From positions 1 through 62,369 of the forward strand of contig JASGMR010000004.1 in assembly GCA_030156385.1 (NCBI GenBank): 62,369 nucleotides of DNA, in the 5' to 3' direction. Position 1 is the stretch's first letter. Every line of letters starts with the position of its first letter. A model generated the notes under the pieces. It was not told where the DNA came from. It was given only the letters and a program-made list of their open reading frames with translations, and did no database searches. This DNA is from Kosmotogales bacterium (GTDB taxonomy: Bacteria; Thermotogota; Thermotogae; Petrotogales; Kosmotogaceae). Of the stretch, positions 51,478 through 62,070 are shown one piece after another. The position numbers and the translations under genes are program-made.

Positions 51478-52698
51478 TTATGATAAATGAAGTTCTTCGA
51501 GATTGTTTTTCACAATTTCTTCGGTATCTCTGGCAATCATAAGTTCTTCATTAGTGGGGATAACTAAAACTCTAACAGAAGCGTCATCCGCTGAAATATC
51601 TCTGGAAACCCCTCTACATTCATTCTTTTCTAAATCAACACCGGCACCCAAATACCCCATATATTTGTTAATAACATTTCTTCTCAGCAGCGGGCTATTC
51701 TCTCCAACACCGGCTGTAAAAACTATTACATCTACTCCATTCATGGCCGCAGCGTAAGCACCGATATATTTAGCTATTCTATATTCATAAATACTGTGTG
51801 CGGTCTTACAAAGAGGCTCGTTGACCAAAGCCCGGTTTTCCACATCTCTCATATCCAGAAATTTATTGTTCGTTAAGGCATACATTCCACTCTTTTTGTT
51901 TAAAATATTAGAAACTTCCTCCGGTGATAATCCCTCTTCTTCCTGAAGAAAAGGAACGATTGCCGGATCAATGTCTCCTGATCTCGTCCCCATTATCAAT
52001 CCTTCCAAAGGAGTTAATCCCATAGAAGTATCAACAGATTTCCCTCCATCTATAGCACAGATGGAAGCACCGTTACCAATATGACAGGAAATAATTTTTA
52101 ACTCATCTATAGGTTTTTTCAAAAAATCCGAAGTGGCCTTTCCAATATATCTATGACTGGTTCCGTGAAACCCATATCTTCTGATACTGTATTTATCTCT
52201 AAATTCCTTTGGAATAGCATAAGTATATGCTTCTACGGGCATAGTTTGGTGATACGCGGTATCAAAAACTGCAATATGAGGAATATCAGGTAATACTTCT
52301 TTTGCAGCCTTGATTCCCTGAAGATTTGGTGGGTTATGTAATGGAGCCAAAAAAGTATTATCCTGAACAGCCTTCAACACTTCATCGGTAACTCTCAGAG
52401 ACGATGCTATTTTTCCACCGTGCACTACCCTGTGCCCAACAGCATCGATTTCATTGATATCTGAAACTACTCCGATTTCTTTATCGACGAGGGCATTTAT
52501 TATCAGTTTTAAACCTTCAACATGATTTTTTATCTCTTTTTCAATCACATGTTTTTTCGATCCCTTTTTATGCTGAAGATTCGAACCATTTATCCCTATT
52601 TTTTCCAACAATCCTTTAGATAGCAGCTCTTCATTTTCCATATCCAACAATTGATATTTTATTGAGGAAGAACCACAATTAATAACTAAAACCTTCAC
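51478..52698 (-). CDS. ackA: Acetate kinase
   Basis: Makes ATP from acetyl phosphate in fermentation. 406 residues. Motifs: NCGSSSIKY at the N-terminus, GHRVVHGG, GFHGTSHRYIG and GTRSGDIDPA. Fourteen bases after fba, so the two form one unit: glycolysis and acetate formation. Confidence 0.97.
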   Translation of the reverse strand: MKVLVINCGSSSIKYQLLDMENEELLSKGLLEKIGINGSNLQHKKGSKKHVIEKEIKNHVEGLKLIINALVDKEIGVVSDINEIDAVGHRVVHGGKIASSLRVTDEVLKAVQDNTFLAPLHNPPNLQGIKAAKEVLPDIPHIAVFDTAYHQTMPVEAYTYAIPKEFRDKYSIRRYGFHGTSHRYIGKATSDFLKKPIDELKIISCHIGNGASICAIDGGKSVDTSMGLTPLEGLIMGTRSGDIDPAIVPFLQEEEGLSPEEVSNILNKKSGMYALTNNKFLDMRDVENRALVNEPLCKTAHSIYEYRIAKYIGAYAAAMNGVDVIVFTAGVGENSPLLRRNVINKYMGYLGAGVDLEKNECRGVSRDISADDASVRVLVIPTNEELMIARDTEEIVKNNLEELHLS

Positions 52699-52712
52699 GG
52701 CTATTCCTCCTA

Positions 52713-53657
52713 TTATGCTTTATTCGAAGAACCCAATAATTTCATTCTATCTCTTATAACCTTTTCTGTTAATTCAAAAGAGGTTTTAAAATATTTTCTC
52801 GGATCAAATTCCGAAGGATTTTCTTTCAAATACTTTCTAAGGCCGCCAACGAAAGCCATTCTCAAATCCGTATCGGTATTGACTTTGTTTATACCGTATT
52901 TTACCGATTCTTTTAAAATATCTGAAGGAACACCTTTGGCCCCTTTGAAATCAGCACCATAACTTTCGGCTAATTCTTTAATATCAACCGGAACGCTGGA
53001 GGCTCCATGCAAAACGAGTGGTATTTCAGTCAGTTCCTTCACCTTTTTTAATCTATCGAAATCCAACTTTGCTTCGCCTTTAAATTTAAATGCACCGTGA
53101 CTGGTTCCGATAGCAGGTGCCAAAAAATCAACTTTCGTTTTATCAACGAATTCTTTTGCCTCATTCGGATCTACCAGAGAACCTTCTTTTTCATCTACAA
53201 CCACATTATCTTCAATTCCGACTAACTTTCCAAGTTCAGCTTCCACCGAAACCCCACTCGCATGAGCGATTTTACATATTTCTGCGGTCTTTGAAAGATT
53301 TTCTTCATAAGGAAAAGCCGACGCATCTATCATTACCGAACTGTATCCGGAATTTATACATGACATTATTATATCGAAATTTTTACCATGATCTAAATGT
53401 AAAGAAATCGGAACTGATAAAGAATCTGCAAATTCTTTAACCATTTTCACAAAAAGATCTGTTCCCTTTTTTATGTCTCCCATTCCGGCATACTTAATCG
53501 CTCCCTCTGAAGTTTCAATAATCGCTGGAGAATTCTCTGCAACAGCTGCTTTAATTATTACATGAAGGAACTCCAAATTATTAATATTTAGAGCCGGAAC
53601 TCCATAAAATTCTTTATTTGCCTTTTCTAAAATCTGTTTAGTGTTTACATAAGCCAT
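52713..53657 (-). CDS. fba: Class II fructose-bisphosphate aldolase
   Basis: Zinc-dependent glycolytic cleavage of fructose 1,6-bisphosphate. 314 residues. Zinc and catalytic residues in SLHLDHGKNFD, GTSHGAFKFKG and LHGASS; YSSVMIDAS carries further conserved residues. GGAGGTA precedes the ATG; 14 bases upstream of ackA. Confidence 0.95.
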   Translation of the reverse strand: MAYVNTKQILEKANKEFYGVPALNINNLEFLHVIIKAAVAENSPAIIETSEGAIKYAGMGDIKKGTDLFVKMVKEFADSLSVPISLHLDHGKNFDIIMSCINSGYSSVMIDASAFPYEENLSKTAEICKIAHASGVSVEAELGKLVGIEDNVVVDEKEGSLVDPNEAKEFVDKTKVDFLAPAIGTSHGAFKFKGEAKLDFDRLKKVKELTEIPLVLHGASSVPVDIKELAESYGADFKGAKGVPSDILKESVKYGINKVNTDTDLRMAFVGGLRKYLKENPSEFDPRKYFKTSFELTEKVIRDRMKLLGSSNKA

Positions 53658-53725
53658 CTAAATACCTCCCGATATATACTTTCTTTTATATTATACATCA
53701 TATAAATATTAAAAATATTAAACTC

Positions 53726-54754
53726 TTAAAATGTTTTCCATTTGCCGTTAATCTCGGTTATACTTCCATTAATCTGTAATTTCGTTAATTCCAAAACCAA
53801 TTCATCTCTGGATATTTTTATTTCGTTCAATAACTCCGTGAATGTTTTGGGTGTTTTCCTCAACAAACCAACAATCCCCCAACTATCGTCAGTAGTTTTT
53901 TTCACATCGCTTTTCTTATATTTTATATTGTATTCTTCTAAAATATCCTGAATATCGGTTACAGGTTTGGCACCGTTTTTTATGAGCCAGTTGGTTCCCT
54001 CAGATTGCTTTAAATTTATATTTCCAGGTAGAGCAAAAACATCTCTGTTATTTTCAGATGCCAATCTTGCAGAGATCATCGAACCACTGTTAAGTGCTGC
54101 CTGTGTTATAAAAACACCCTTTGAAAGCCCAACAACTATTCTGTTTCTCCTTGGGAAATTATATCTGAACGGTGGTGTATCCGGAATATACTCTGAAACA
54201 ATCAAACCCTTTTTACAAATATCATAATAAATATTTCTGTTTGAGGCAGGGTATGGAACATTGATACCCGAACCCAAAACCGCTATCGTTTTTCCATTTC
54301 CTTTGAGCGCACCCCTATGCGCCATTCCATCTATACCGGCCGCCATTCCACTTACAATTACAAAATTATAATCGCAAAGTTGTCTGGAAAATTTTTCGGT
54401 ATATTTCAGACCATAGTCATTTGCGTTCCTCGATCCTACGATAGCTATTTTCATATCATTTTTTAATATGGAAATATCTCCCCTGTAAAATAAAACAAGG
54501 GGAGGATCGTTAATCTGTTTTAATATACCGGGATATTCTTTATCCCCATAAAACAAAAATTTTTGATCGCCGTTTAAAAGTTTTTCTGTCTTTTCTTTTT
54601 CAGAAACAATTTTATTTTGCTTTTTCCCTTCCAAAAAAGGGATTCTGGAGGATAATATTTCTTTATAACTGATATCATGTTTTGTGATATTAATATAATC
54701 ATCTAATGTCAGATCACCAGACAAGCAAATTGCCGCTATTTCATTTCTTTCCAT
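53726..54754 (-). CDS. dprA: DNA processing protein DprA
   Basis: Loads RecA on incoming single-stranded DNA during transformation. 342 residues with the Rossmann-like core: GSRNANDYG, SGMAAGIDGMAH, GSGINVPYP, and SGSMISARLA. A winged-helix-like C-terminal domain follows. Starts one base after the hslU stop. Confidence 0.94.
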   Translation of the reverse strand: MERNEIAAICLSGDLTLDDYINITKHDISYKEILSSRIPFLEGKKQNKIVSEKEKTEKLLNGDQKFLFYGDKEYPGILKQINDPPLVLFYRGDISILKNDMKIAIVGSRNANDYGLKYTEKFSRQLCDYNFVIVSGMAAGIDGMAHRGALKGNGKTIAVLGSGINVPYPASNRNIYYDICKKGLIVSEYIPDTPPFRYNFPRRNRIVVGLSKGVFITQAALNSGSMISARLASENNRDVFALPGNINLKQSEGTNWLIKNGAKPVTDIQDILEEYNIKYKKSDVKKTTDDSWGIVGLLRKTPKTFTELLNEIKISRDELVLELTKLQINGSITEINGKWKTF

Positions 54755-56146
54755 TTACAATATATATGAACTCAGATCCCGATCTTCTGAAATATCTTTT
54801 ACCCTTTCACTGACATATTCTTTATTTACAACGATCTTTTTGTCGATTTCCGGAGCTTCGAACGAAATTTCTTCCAAAACTTTTTCTATCACCGTGTATA
54901 ATCTTCTGGCACCTATGTTTTCAATATTAGAATTCAAATCAAAGGATATTTTTGCGATCTCTTTAAGTGCCTCTTCTTCAAATACTATATCGACCATTTC
55001 AGTAGCCAGAAGAGCTTTATATTGCTTTATTATGGCATTTTTCGGTTCCAACAGAATTTTGAAAAAATCTTCCTCTGTAAGAGCCAGCAACTCTACTCTG
55101 ATTGGAAATCTCCCCTGGAATTCGGGAATTAAATCCGATGGTTTTGAAATATGAAAGGCACCTGCAGCAATGAAAAGAATATAATCCGTTTTAATTGGAC
55201 CGTACTTTGTATTTATCGTAGTACCCTCAATAATAGGCAACAAATCTCTTTGAACACCTTCTCTGGAAACATCAGCAGAATTATTGCTTTTATTGACAAC
55301 TTTGTCTATTTCATCAACAAAAAGAATTCCCCTGTTTTCTACACGATCGAATGCTTCGGAGATAACTTTATCCATATCCAATAATTTTTCTGCTTCAATG
55401 GGGGTAAGAACCTTTCTAGCTTCCGACACAGTCAATCTTCTCTTTTTAGTCTTTTTTGGCATAACAGCACCGAGCATACCGGAAATATCCATACCCATAT
55501 CTTCCATACCGGGAATCATCATCATTTGTTGGTTTTTTTCCTCGATCTCAATCTCTATTTCAAAATTCTCCAACTCTTTATTTCTCAAATCCTGTCTGGT
55601 TTTTTCTCTTCTGTTTTTCAGTTCTTCCATTTCTTCTTTCGATAGCTTCGGTTGGTTTTGGGCGGTCTGATTCTGAAAAATACTGAAAACCACATTCGAT
55701 TGTCCCTTTTTGGATGGAACAGGAATAAGAGAATCAAGTATTCTTTCTTCAACCATCACTTCCGTTTTTTCCGAAATTTCTTTCATCTTTTCGTTTTTTA
55801 CCATATTGACACTGACTTCCGTTAATTCTCTTATCATAGAATCAACGTTTTTGCCCACATAACCCACCTCGGTGAATCTGGTTGCCTCAACCTTCAAAAA
55901 CGGGGACCCCGAAAGTTGGGCCAATCTTCTGGCTATCTCAGTTTTTCCAACACCGGTTGGTCCTATCATGAGTATATTTTTGGGGATTACCTCTTTTTTT
56001 AACTCTTCGGATAATTTTTGTCTTCTTATTCTGTTTCTCATGGCTATAGCCACAGATTTTTTTGCTTCGTTCTGACCTATTATATATTTATCAAGTTCCT
56101 TAACTATTTGTTTTGGAGTCATATTTTCAATATCGATATTAATCAT
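54755..56146 (-). CDS. hslU: HslU ATPase of the HslUV protease
   Basis: The AAA+ unfoldase that feeds HslV. ~463 residues, typical. Starts MINIDIENMTPKQIV; Walker A GPTGVGKTEIA, Walker B ILFVDEID, an I domain rich in Glu/Lys, and the C-terminal tail ending DLSSYIL, which docks into HslV. The ATG at 56146 follows GGAGGG inside the hslV end, an overlap of eight bases. Confidence 0.96.
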   Translation of the reverse strand: MINIDIENMTPKQIVKELDKYIIGQNEAKKSVAIAMRNRIRRQKLSEELKKEVIPKNILMIGPTGVGKTEIARRLAQLSGSPFLKVEATRFTEVGYVGKNVDSMIRELTEVSVNMVKNEKMKEISEKTEVMVEERILDSLIPVPSKKGQSNVVFSIFQNQTAQNQPKLSKEEMEELKNRREKTRQDLRNKELENFEIEIEIEEKNQQMMMIPGMEDMGMDISGMLGAVMPKKTKKRRLTVSEARKVLTPIEAEKLLDMDKVISEAFDRVENRGILFVDEIDKVVNKSNNSADVSREGVQRDLLPIIEGTTINTKYGPIKTDYILFIAAGAFHISKPSDLIPEFQGRFPIRVELLALTEEDFFKILLEPKNAIIKQYKALLATEMVDIVFEEEALKEIAKISFDLNSNIENIGARRLYTVIEKVLEEISFEAPEIDKKIVVNKEYVSERVKDISEDRDLSSYIL

Positions 56147-56687
56147 CTTCACCCTCCAGTTCTTCATAAATAATGTTTCCATTCGTATAAATACATATTT
56201 CACTCGCTATCTTCATCGATTCCAGGGCTATCGTTCTGGCATCCTTCTCTGTATTTCTAATCAAGGCCTTTGCCGCTGCCAGAGCAAAACTGCCTCCCGA
56301 ACCAATTGCTATTATATCCTCATCCGGCTGTATTACTTCCCCGTTACCGGAAACTACCAGCATACTTTTCGTGTCGGCAACAATTAACATGGCCTCCAGA
56401 TTTCGCAGAACTTTACTGGTTCTCCACTCTTTAGCGAGATTTGCAGCAGCTTTTATTAAAATTCCATTACTGGAGCTGTATTTCTCTTCAAATTTATCCA
56501 GAAGAGTTATCGCATCTGCTACAGATCCTGCAAATCCACTTATTACCTTGCCATTTCCAATCTTTCTGACTTTCCTGGCGGTTCCCTTCATCACCGTTTC
56601 ACCAAGGGTAACCTGTCCATCACCCGCTATCACCGTTTTATTATTTCTCTTCACAGCTATTATTGTAGTCCCATGTAACTTTTCCAT
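56139..56687 (-). CDS. hslV: HslV peptidase subunit
   Basis: Threonine protease of the bacterial proteasome-like HslUV complex. 182 residues. The catalytic Thr is exposed after removal of MEKLHG (mature start TTIIAVKR); GDGQVTLG and GSGGSFALAAA are conserved. One base after ddl; overlaps hslU. Confidence 0.96.
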   Translation of the reverse strand: MEKLHGTTIIAVKRNNKTVIAGDGQVTLGETVMKGTARKVRKIGNGKVISGFAGSVADAITLLDKFEEKYSSSNGILIKAAANLAKEWRTSKVLRNLEAMLIVADTKSMLVVSGNGEVIQPDEDIIAIGSGGSFALAAAKALIRNTEKDARTIALESMKIASEICIYTNGNIIYEELEGEDD

Positions 56688-56688
56688 T

Positions 56689-57603
56689 TTAATCCTCCGC
56701 TCGATTAACGGCTTCTAAAACTATTCCATTAATCAAATTGTTAAAATCAATTCCTTCTGCCTTTGCTGACATAGGCAAATCGCTCAATTCCGTCAATCCT
56801 GGAATTGTATTAACTTCAAAAAAATAAAATTTCCCATCTTTTATAATTCCATCTATTCGGGCAAAATCTTTGCAATTCAATTTTTCAAAAACTTTTTCAG
56901 ATTTTTTTACAATTTCCTCTCTCATCTCATCATTTATTCTGGCAGGAACGATGAACTTCGTCTTTCCTTCTGTATATTTTGCTTCATAATCATAAAACCT
57001 GTTTTGAGGTTTAATTTCTAAAATCGGCAAAACGACAATTTTTCCATCCTTTTCAATCATGGGTATTGTAATTTCTTTTCCGATTATAAATTCCTGAACT
57101 ATTAATTCATCATACTTTTTATAAAAATTATCAAGTTTGTCCGAATAATCTTCAAGGGTATCACAGATTTCAACATCAACACTTGAGCCTTCAGAAATTG
57201 GTTTCAAGATAACAGGAAAACGATTCAAAGGATTGTTTTTTTCTTCTTTTTTTAATATTTTCCATTCCGGTATATCCACAATTTCTTTCACCAACTCAAA
57301 AGTTATTTCTTTGTTAAAACAAACAGATGAAGCCAATAAATCCGAACCGATATATTTAACGTTCAATGTATCAAGAAAACCCTGAACCTTTCCACTCTCA
57401 CCATCCGTACCATGCAACGCGATAAAAACCAAATCACTGTTTTTTATTTTTTCAATATTATCTATTAATTTTTGATAATCATCTAAATTAAGCTCTTCAA
57501 CTTCGTAATTATTGAATCTCAAAGCTTCTGCGACTCTTTTTCCACCTCTCGCGGAAACTTCTTTTTCCGAAGCCGTTCCACCGTAGATAAGAAATATCTT
57601 CAT
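56689..57603 (-). CDS. ddl: D-alanine--D-alanine ligase
   Basis: ATP-grasp enzyme making the D-Ala-D-Ala dipeptide for peptidoglycan. 304 residues. Features: IYGGTASEKEVSARGG, ALHGTDGESGKVQG, KPISEGSSVDV and FEVNTIPGLT. Together with alr two genes upstream it supplies cell-wall D-alanine. Overlaps topA by four bases. Confidence 0.95.
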   Translation of the reverse strand: MKIFLIYGGTASEKEVSARGGKRVAEALRFNNYEVEELNLDDYQKLIDNIEKIKNSDLVFIALHGTDGESGKVQGFLDTLNVKYIGSDLLASSVCFNKEITFELVKEIVDIPEWKILKKEEKNNPLNRFPVILKPISEGSSVDVEICDTLEDYSDKLDNFYKKYDELIVQEFIIGKEITIPMIEKDGKIVVLPILEIKPQNRFYDYEAKYTEGKTKFIVPARINDEMREEIVKKSEKVFEKLNCKDFARIDGIIKDGKFYFFEVNTIPGLTELSDLPMSAKAEGIDFNNLINGIVLEAVNRAED

Positions 57604-59813
57604 TCTTCATCATCATCCATTTTGTATTCCACCTTGCATTTATCGCAATATAAAACTTTTCCTGCTTTTTTGTTTTTTATGTATAAAGGTTCCCCACATT
57701 CCTCACACTTTTTGCCGGAAGGTTCTTTCCAGAACATTTCGCCACAATCGTTACATTTAAAATAAACTTTTCCCTTTTTACTTTTCAATTTGCTGATTTT
57801 TCCACCACACTTTGGACATGGAGCTTCTATCTGTACATTTCTCGTATATTTGCAGTCGGGATAACCAGTACAGGCGATGAACTCTCCAAATCTCCCATTT
57901 TTTAACGCAAGTGGTTTACCACATTCCGGACATTTTTCATCCAATAAATTGCTCTCTTTTTTCTCAGTCAGATTCTTTAAATCTATTATTCCTTTATTTA
58001 TAGGTGCAAAGGACATCATGTCAAGAGATTTGTTTTTTTCACATTTTTCACACTTCAAATATCCGCCATATCTGCCGAATATCAACTTGTATTCGCCACC
58101 ACAATCACATTTCAGATTCGTTTTGTAAACTATCTTCAGTTTGCCCTCTTTGATTCTTTTATTTATTTCATCGAGATTCAGAGAAAAATCCTTATAAAAA
58201 TCTTTGATGACTTTTTTCCAATTAACACTATTGTTCTCAACTTTATCCAATTCCGTCTCTAAATTCGAGGTAAATTCAGAGTTAATTATATTCGAAAAAT
58301 TATTCGTCAAAAAATCCGAGACAACATTCCCAAGTAATGTAGGCTTGAGTTCTCTTCCCTCTTTTTTAATATATTCTCTGTTTAACAGAGTGGATATTAT
58401 GGTTGCAAAGGTAGAAGGTCTGCCAATACCCTTACTTTCAAGTTCTTTCACGAGTGAAGCTTCCGAATATCGCGCGGGAGGTTTTGTCTGATCTTTCTCA
58501 CTGACAATTTCATCCGGAACAATTTCCTGACCTTCTTTCAGATTCGGGAATTCCTTTTCATCCGAATTTTTGTTATACACGACTTCATGACCATCAAAAA
58601 TAACTTTTTCAACTGAAAATTGAAATAAAAATTTATCTTTCTCATCACTGATATCAACTTTCAGAACATCATATTTTGAAGGGGACATTTGTGACGCTAT
58701 AAATCTTGTCCAGATTAAATTGTATAGTTTGTATTCATCTTTGGAAAAATTCTTTTTAACCGTTTCGGGGGTCTTGTCAACATATGTGGGTCTTATAGCC
58801 TCATGAGCATCCTGAATCTTATTAGAAACCTTTTTTTCTTTTTGACTACCTATATATTTGTCGCCATAAATTTTATTTATGAAATCTCTGGCGGAATTCT
58901 TTGCTTCATCGGAAATTCTGGTGGAATCGGTTCTCATATATGTTATGAAGGCTATATTACCTTCATCGGTCTCGATTCCTTCATAAAGCTTTTGGGCCAC
59001 CTGCATCGTTTTCTTCGCGCTCCAGCCAAATGTATTTATAGCCGTCTGCTGAAGAGTGGATGTTGTAAAGGGAAATGGCTGTTTTTTCGTCTTGGTTCTT
59101 CTGGAAATTTTTGAAACCGCATACTTAGAACCTTTCATCTCAGAAAAAACTTCATCTTTTTCCTTATCGTTTACAAATGTGTTGTTCGTTACCTTTTTCC
59201 CCATATATTTAACAAGAGGAATCTTTTCGTTATTGAATTTCATGAAAAATTTGTAATAATCATGAGATATAAAATCACTGATCTTATTTTCGAGTTCAAC
59301 TATAAATCTGAGTGCTACGGATTGTACCCTCCCCGCACTCAAACCTTTCTGCAAAATTTTCCATAGCATCGGGCTTATCTTATAACCCACAATCCTATCT
59401 AAAACTCTTCTTGCGAATTGAGCATCAACCATGTTCATATTTATTTTTTTCGGCGATTTTATGGCCTTTTGAATGGCATTTTTTGTGATCTCATTGAACA
59501 CTATTCTATTGCTCTCATCTTCCGGAAGTTCTAATACTTTGGAAACATGCCAGGCTATTGCTTCACCTTCTCTATCATTATCCGAAGCAAGAAAAACCTC
59601 TTTACCTTTTGCTTTGCTTCTTAATTCTTTTACGGTTTTTTGTTTGCCACTCAATATTTCATATTCTGCCTCAAGGGTATCCAGATCAACTCCAAATTTT
59701 GAGACAGGCAAATCTCTTATATGGCCCTTAGAAGCCAGCACTTCATAATCTTTTCCCAAATATCTTTTGATTGTCTTAGCTTTCGATGGCGATTCTACAA
59801 TAACTAATTTCAA
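57600..59813 (-). CDS. topA: DNA topoisomerase I
   Basis: Relaxes negative supercoils. 737 residues: TOPRIM (VIVESPSKAKTIKRYLG, DNDREGEAIAWH), the catalytic Tyr in FITYMRTDSTR, and several C-terminal four-Cys zinc ribbons (CDCGGEY, CPECGKPL, CPKCGGK, CEECGEPL). Overlaps ddl by four bases. Confidence 0.97.
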   Translation of the reverse strand: MKLVIVESPSKAKTIKRYLGKDYEVLASKGHIRDLPVSKFGVDLDTLEAEYEILSGKQKTVKELRSKAKGKEVFLASDNDREGEAIAWHVSKVLELPEDESNRIVFNEITKNAIQKAIKSPKKINMNMVDAQFARRVLDRIVGYKISPMLWKILQKGLSAGRVQSVALRFIVELENKISDFISHDYYKFFMKFNNEKIPLVKYMGKKVTNNTFVNDKEKDEVFSEMKGSKYAVSKISRRTKTKKQPFPFTTSTLQQTAINTFGWSAKKTMQVAQKLYEGIETDEGNIAFITYMRTDSTRISDEAKNSARDFINKIYGDKYIGSQKEKKVSNKIQDAHEAIRPTYVDKTPETVKKNFSKDEYKLYNLIWTRFIASQMSPSKYDVLKVDISDEKDKFLFQFSVEKVIFDGHEVVYNKNSDEKEFPNLKEGQEIVPDEIVSEKDQTKPPARYSEASLVKELESKGIGRPSTFATIISTLLNREYIKKEGRELKPTLLGNVVSDFLTNNFSNIINSEFTSNLETELDKVENNSVNWKKVIKDFYKDFSLNLDEINKRIKEGKLKIVYKTNLKCDCGGEYKLIFGRYGGYLKCEKCEKNKSLDMMSFAPINKGIIDLKNLTEKKESNLLDEKCPECGKPLALKNGRFGEFIACTGYPDCKYTRNVQIEAPCPKCGGKISKLKSKKGKVYFKCNDCGEMFWKEPSGKKCEECGEPLYIKNKKAGKVLYCDKCKVEYKMDDDEE

Positions 59814-59833
59814 AATCTCACTCCTATAAATTT

Positions 59834-60886
59834 TTATTCGTTACTTTCATCCTCACTGTTTTTCATGAGAATTCTTCTGTTTAAAAATCTATCATAATTA
59901 CTCCAACTGTAATTTTCTCCATTGCTTTCTCTTTTCTTTATTTCTCTGAACTGTGCTATTTTAGCATCGGAATTATCTGCCATATGAAGAAGTATCGCCT
60001 CGTTTGTTTTTGGCACAACCGGCGATCCCCACTCCATTTCGCCGTGGTGAGATAACAGTAGATGTTTTAATTCGTTCGCAAGATATTTGGGGAAATCTTC
60101 TATTTTATCAATTTTCTTATTCAACATTTCAAATCCAATTGAAATATGCCCCACCAACTCTCCTTCATTGGTTCTATCGATGCCCGATGGTGTTATCATA
60201 TATTCCCTCACTTTTCCTACGTCATGTAACACGGCACCGGAAATTAATAAATCCCTGTTTATTTCATCTTTATATTGGAGCGAAAGAGAATTACATATTC
60301 TGGATACTTCTAAAGTGTGTTCCAGCAACCCACCCTTATACGCATGATGAATTTTCATCGCAGCAGGAGAATTGATAAACTTATCGATGAATTTTTTGTC
60401 ATCTACGAAAAATGATCTCAACAATTTTTTCAACATATCATTTTCAACAGATCCTATAATATCCAATAAATTCTGATACAATTCTTTCAAATTCTTCGAT
60501 GAAATTGCCAAAAATCTTGAAGATTCGTATTCGCCCTCTTTTAAAAGAACTATTTCTTCTCCATTGAATATATTCAGTTGAAGCCTATCATCATACATAA
60601 CTATCTTTCCGGTGAACCTTGCCACACTTCCAATATCCAATACCTGGTCATTAAATTCTGCATTTCCCCAGTCAATGGCTCTTATTATTCCTGTTCTATC
60701 AGAGAGTGTCAACAACAAAAATTTCTTTCCATCTCTGGTTTCCTGTATTCTCTTTGAAACAATTTTCAAATCAATCACTATTTCCATTCCAGGTTTGAGT
60801 TCATTAATATAATTCATAACATCGCCCTTTTTTTTCATATTTAATTGCTCTAACAATTCATCATTAAACTTGTTCTTCAATTTCAT
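59834..60886 (-). CDS. HD-domain 3'-5' exoribonuclease (YhaM-like)
   Basis: A 350-residue protein with an N-terminal OB-fold (LLLTLSDRTGIIRAIDWG) and a C-terminal HD hydrolase domain (HHAYKGGLLEHTLEV, AVLHDVGKV, LLLSHHGE) giving the metal ligands. This layout matches the YhaM/CBF1 nucleases that trim RNA and single-stranded DNA from 3' ends. Between alr and topA on the same strand. Confidence 0.9.
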   Translation of the reverse strand: MKLKNKFNDELLEQLNMKKKGDVMNYINELKPGMEIVIDLKIVSKRIQETRDGKKFLLLTLSDRTGIIRAIDWGNAEFNDQVLDIGSVARFTGKIVMYDDRLQLNIFNGEEIVLLKEGEYESSRFLAISSKNLKELYQNLLDIIGSVENDMLKKLLRSFFVDDKKFIDKFINSPAAMKIHHAYKGGLLEHTLEVSRICNSLSLQYKDEINRDLLISGAVLHDVGKVREYMITPSGIDRTNEGELVGHISIGFEMLNKKIDKIEDFPKYLANELKHLLLSHHGEMEWGSPVVPKTNEAILLHMADNSDAKIAQFREIKKRESNGENYSWSNYDRFLNRRILMKNSEDESNE

Positions 60887-60919
60887 CTCTAAATACCTCG
60901 CAAATATAACTCTTTTATT

Positions 60920-62038
60920 TTAAACAATTTCAACATATTTTCTCTCAACTCTCTTACTTATATTACATGTAATTTCATAATTCAATGCGCCGATTCTTTC
61001 CGCCAATTCTTCAGCTTTTATAAATCCGGAATTCTGTTGTCCGAACAAAACCACCTCTTCACCAATCGATGGCTTCTTATTAAGACCGGATATATCAACC
61101 GCAAATTGATCCATACATATTTTTCCAACGATAGGACACCGCATTCCTTTGATCAATACTTCACCATTGTTTGAAAAAAATCTGCTGTACCCATCTGCAT
61201 ATCCAACTGGTATGATAGCAATTTTCATCTTCTTTTTTGCTTTGTACGACCTTCCATATCCAACAGTGTTATCTTTCTCTAAGTTCTTTATATCGGAAAT
61301 AACTGACTTAAAGGACATCACCGGTTTTATTTCATCCAGTAAAATATTTTGTTCCGCCTGAAGTCCATAACTGTAAATTCCCAGCCTGACATAATTTTCC
61401 AGATCATTTTTATATTTCAAAACGGCAGCACTATTAGACATATGTAAACACTCAACATTGAACTTCTGCGCAATTTCATTCACAAAAGTTCTGAACGAGT
61501 TCAGTTGTTTATTCGAGTAATCCCTGTCAACATTATCAGCATCAGAATAATGAGAATAGATACCTTCGAGGTGAAAACCATTCTCAAAAAGGTACTCTAT
61601 CACCTCATGCGCCTCTTCAATATTAAAACCCAAAATTCTCATTCCGGTATCCAAATTCAAATGAATCTTCAATGCCTTTTTTTCATTCTCATTTAAAACT
61701 TCATTCCATTCCTTTATCTGTTCTATATTAAAAAGACTCACAGATATACCTGAATGAACCACTTCCTTCAAATATTTCGGATCAAAATAATTTAATATTA
61801 AAATTTCTCCGTTGATATCACTTCTTGCTAATTCCAGAGCTTCTTCTAAAAATGCTACAACAAAATTATTAATACCTATACGATTTCCTGCTTTGGAAAT
61901 TTCAACAGCACCATGACCGTAAGCATCAGCTTTTACCACGGCCATAATTTTCCTGGTATCTATTCTTTTCTTGAAAAAATTCAGATTATGAATATAATTA
62001 TTCAAATTAATTTCTACAAAAGTTTTTCTATAACTCAT
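60920..62038 (-). CDS. alr: Alanine racemase
   Basis: PLP enzyme converting L- to D-alanine for the cell wall. 372 residues. The PLP lysine is in VVKADAYGHGA, the catalytic Tyr in VGYGRSYKA, and KICMDQFAVDIS is conserved. About 30 bases after the rpmB terminator, so it may have its own promoter or depend on leak-through. Confidence 0.96.
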   Translation of the reverse strand: MSYRKTFVEINLNNYIHNLNFFKKRIDTRKIMAVVKADAYGHGAVEISKAGNRIGINNFVVAFLEEALELARSDINGEILILNYFDPKYLKEVVHSGISVSLFNIEQIKEWNEVLNENEKKALKIHLNLDTGMRILGFNIEEAHEVIEYLFENGFHLEGIYSHYSDADNVDRDYSNKQLNSFRTFVNEIAQKFNVECLHMSNSAAVLKYKNDLENYVRLGIYSYGLQAEQNILLDEIKPVMSFKSVISDIKNLEKDNTVGYGRSYKAKKKMKIAIIPVGYADGYSRFFSNNGEVLIKGMRCPIVGKICMDQFAVDISGLNKKPSIGEEVVLFGQQNSGFIKAEELAERIGALNYEITCNISKRVERKYVEIV

Positions 62039-62045
62039 GTATTAA

Positions 62046-62070
62046 CAAAAGCGAGCTATGCTCGCTTTAA
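62046..62070 (-). terminator. Terminator of rpmB
   Basis: AAAGCGAGC and GCTCGCTTT form a 9-bp stem around TAT, followed on the minus strand by TTTTG. It begins right after the rpmB stop and ends just before the alr start. Confidence 0.85.

Noticed and set aside
55284-55670. 128-codon plus-strand frame inside hslU
   Set aside because: It is antisense to hslU; its Ser- and Ile-rich sequence is the usual artefact.
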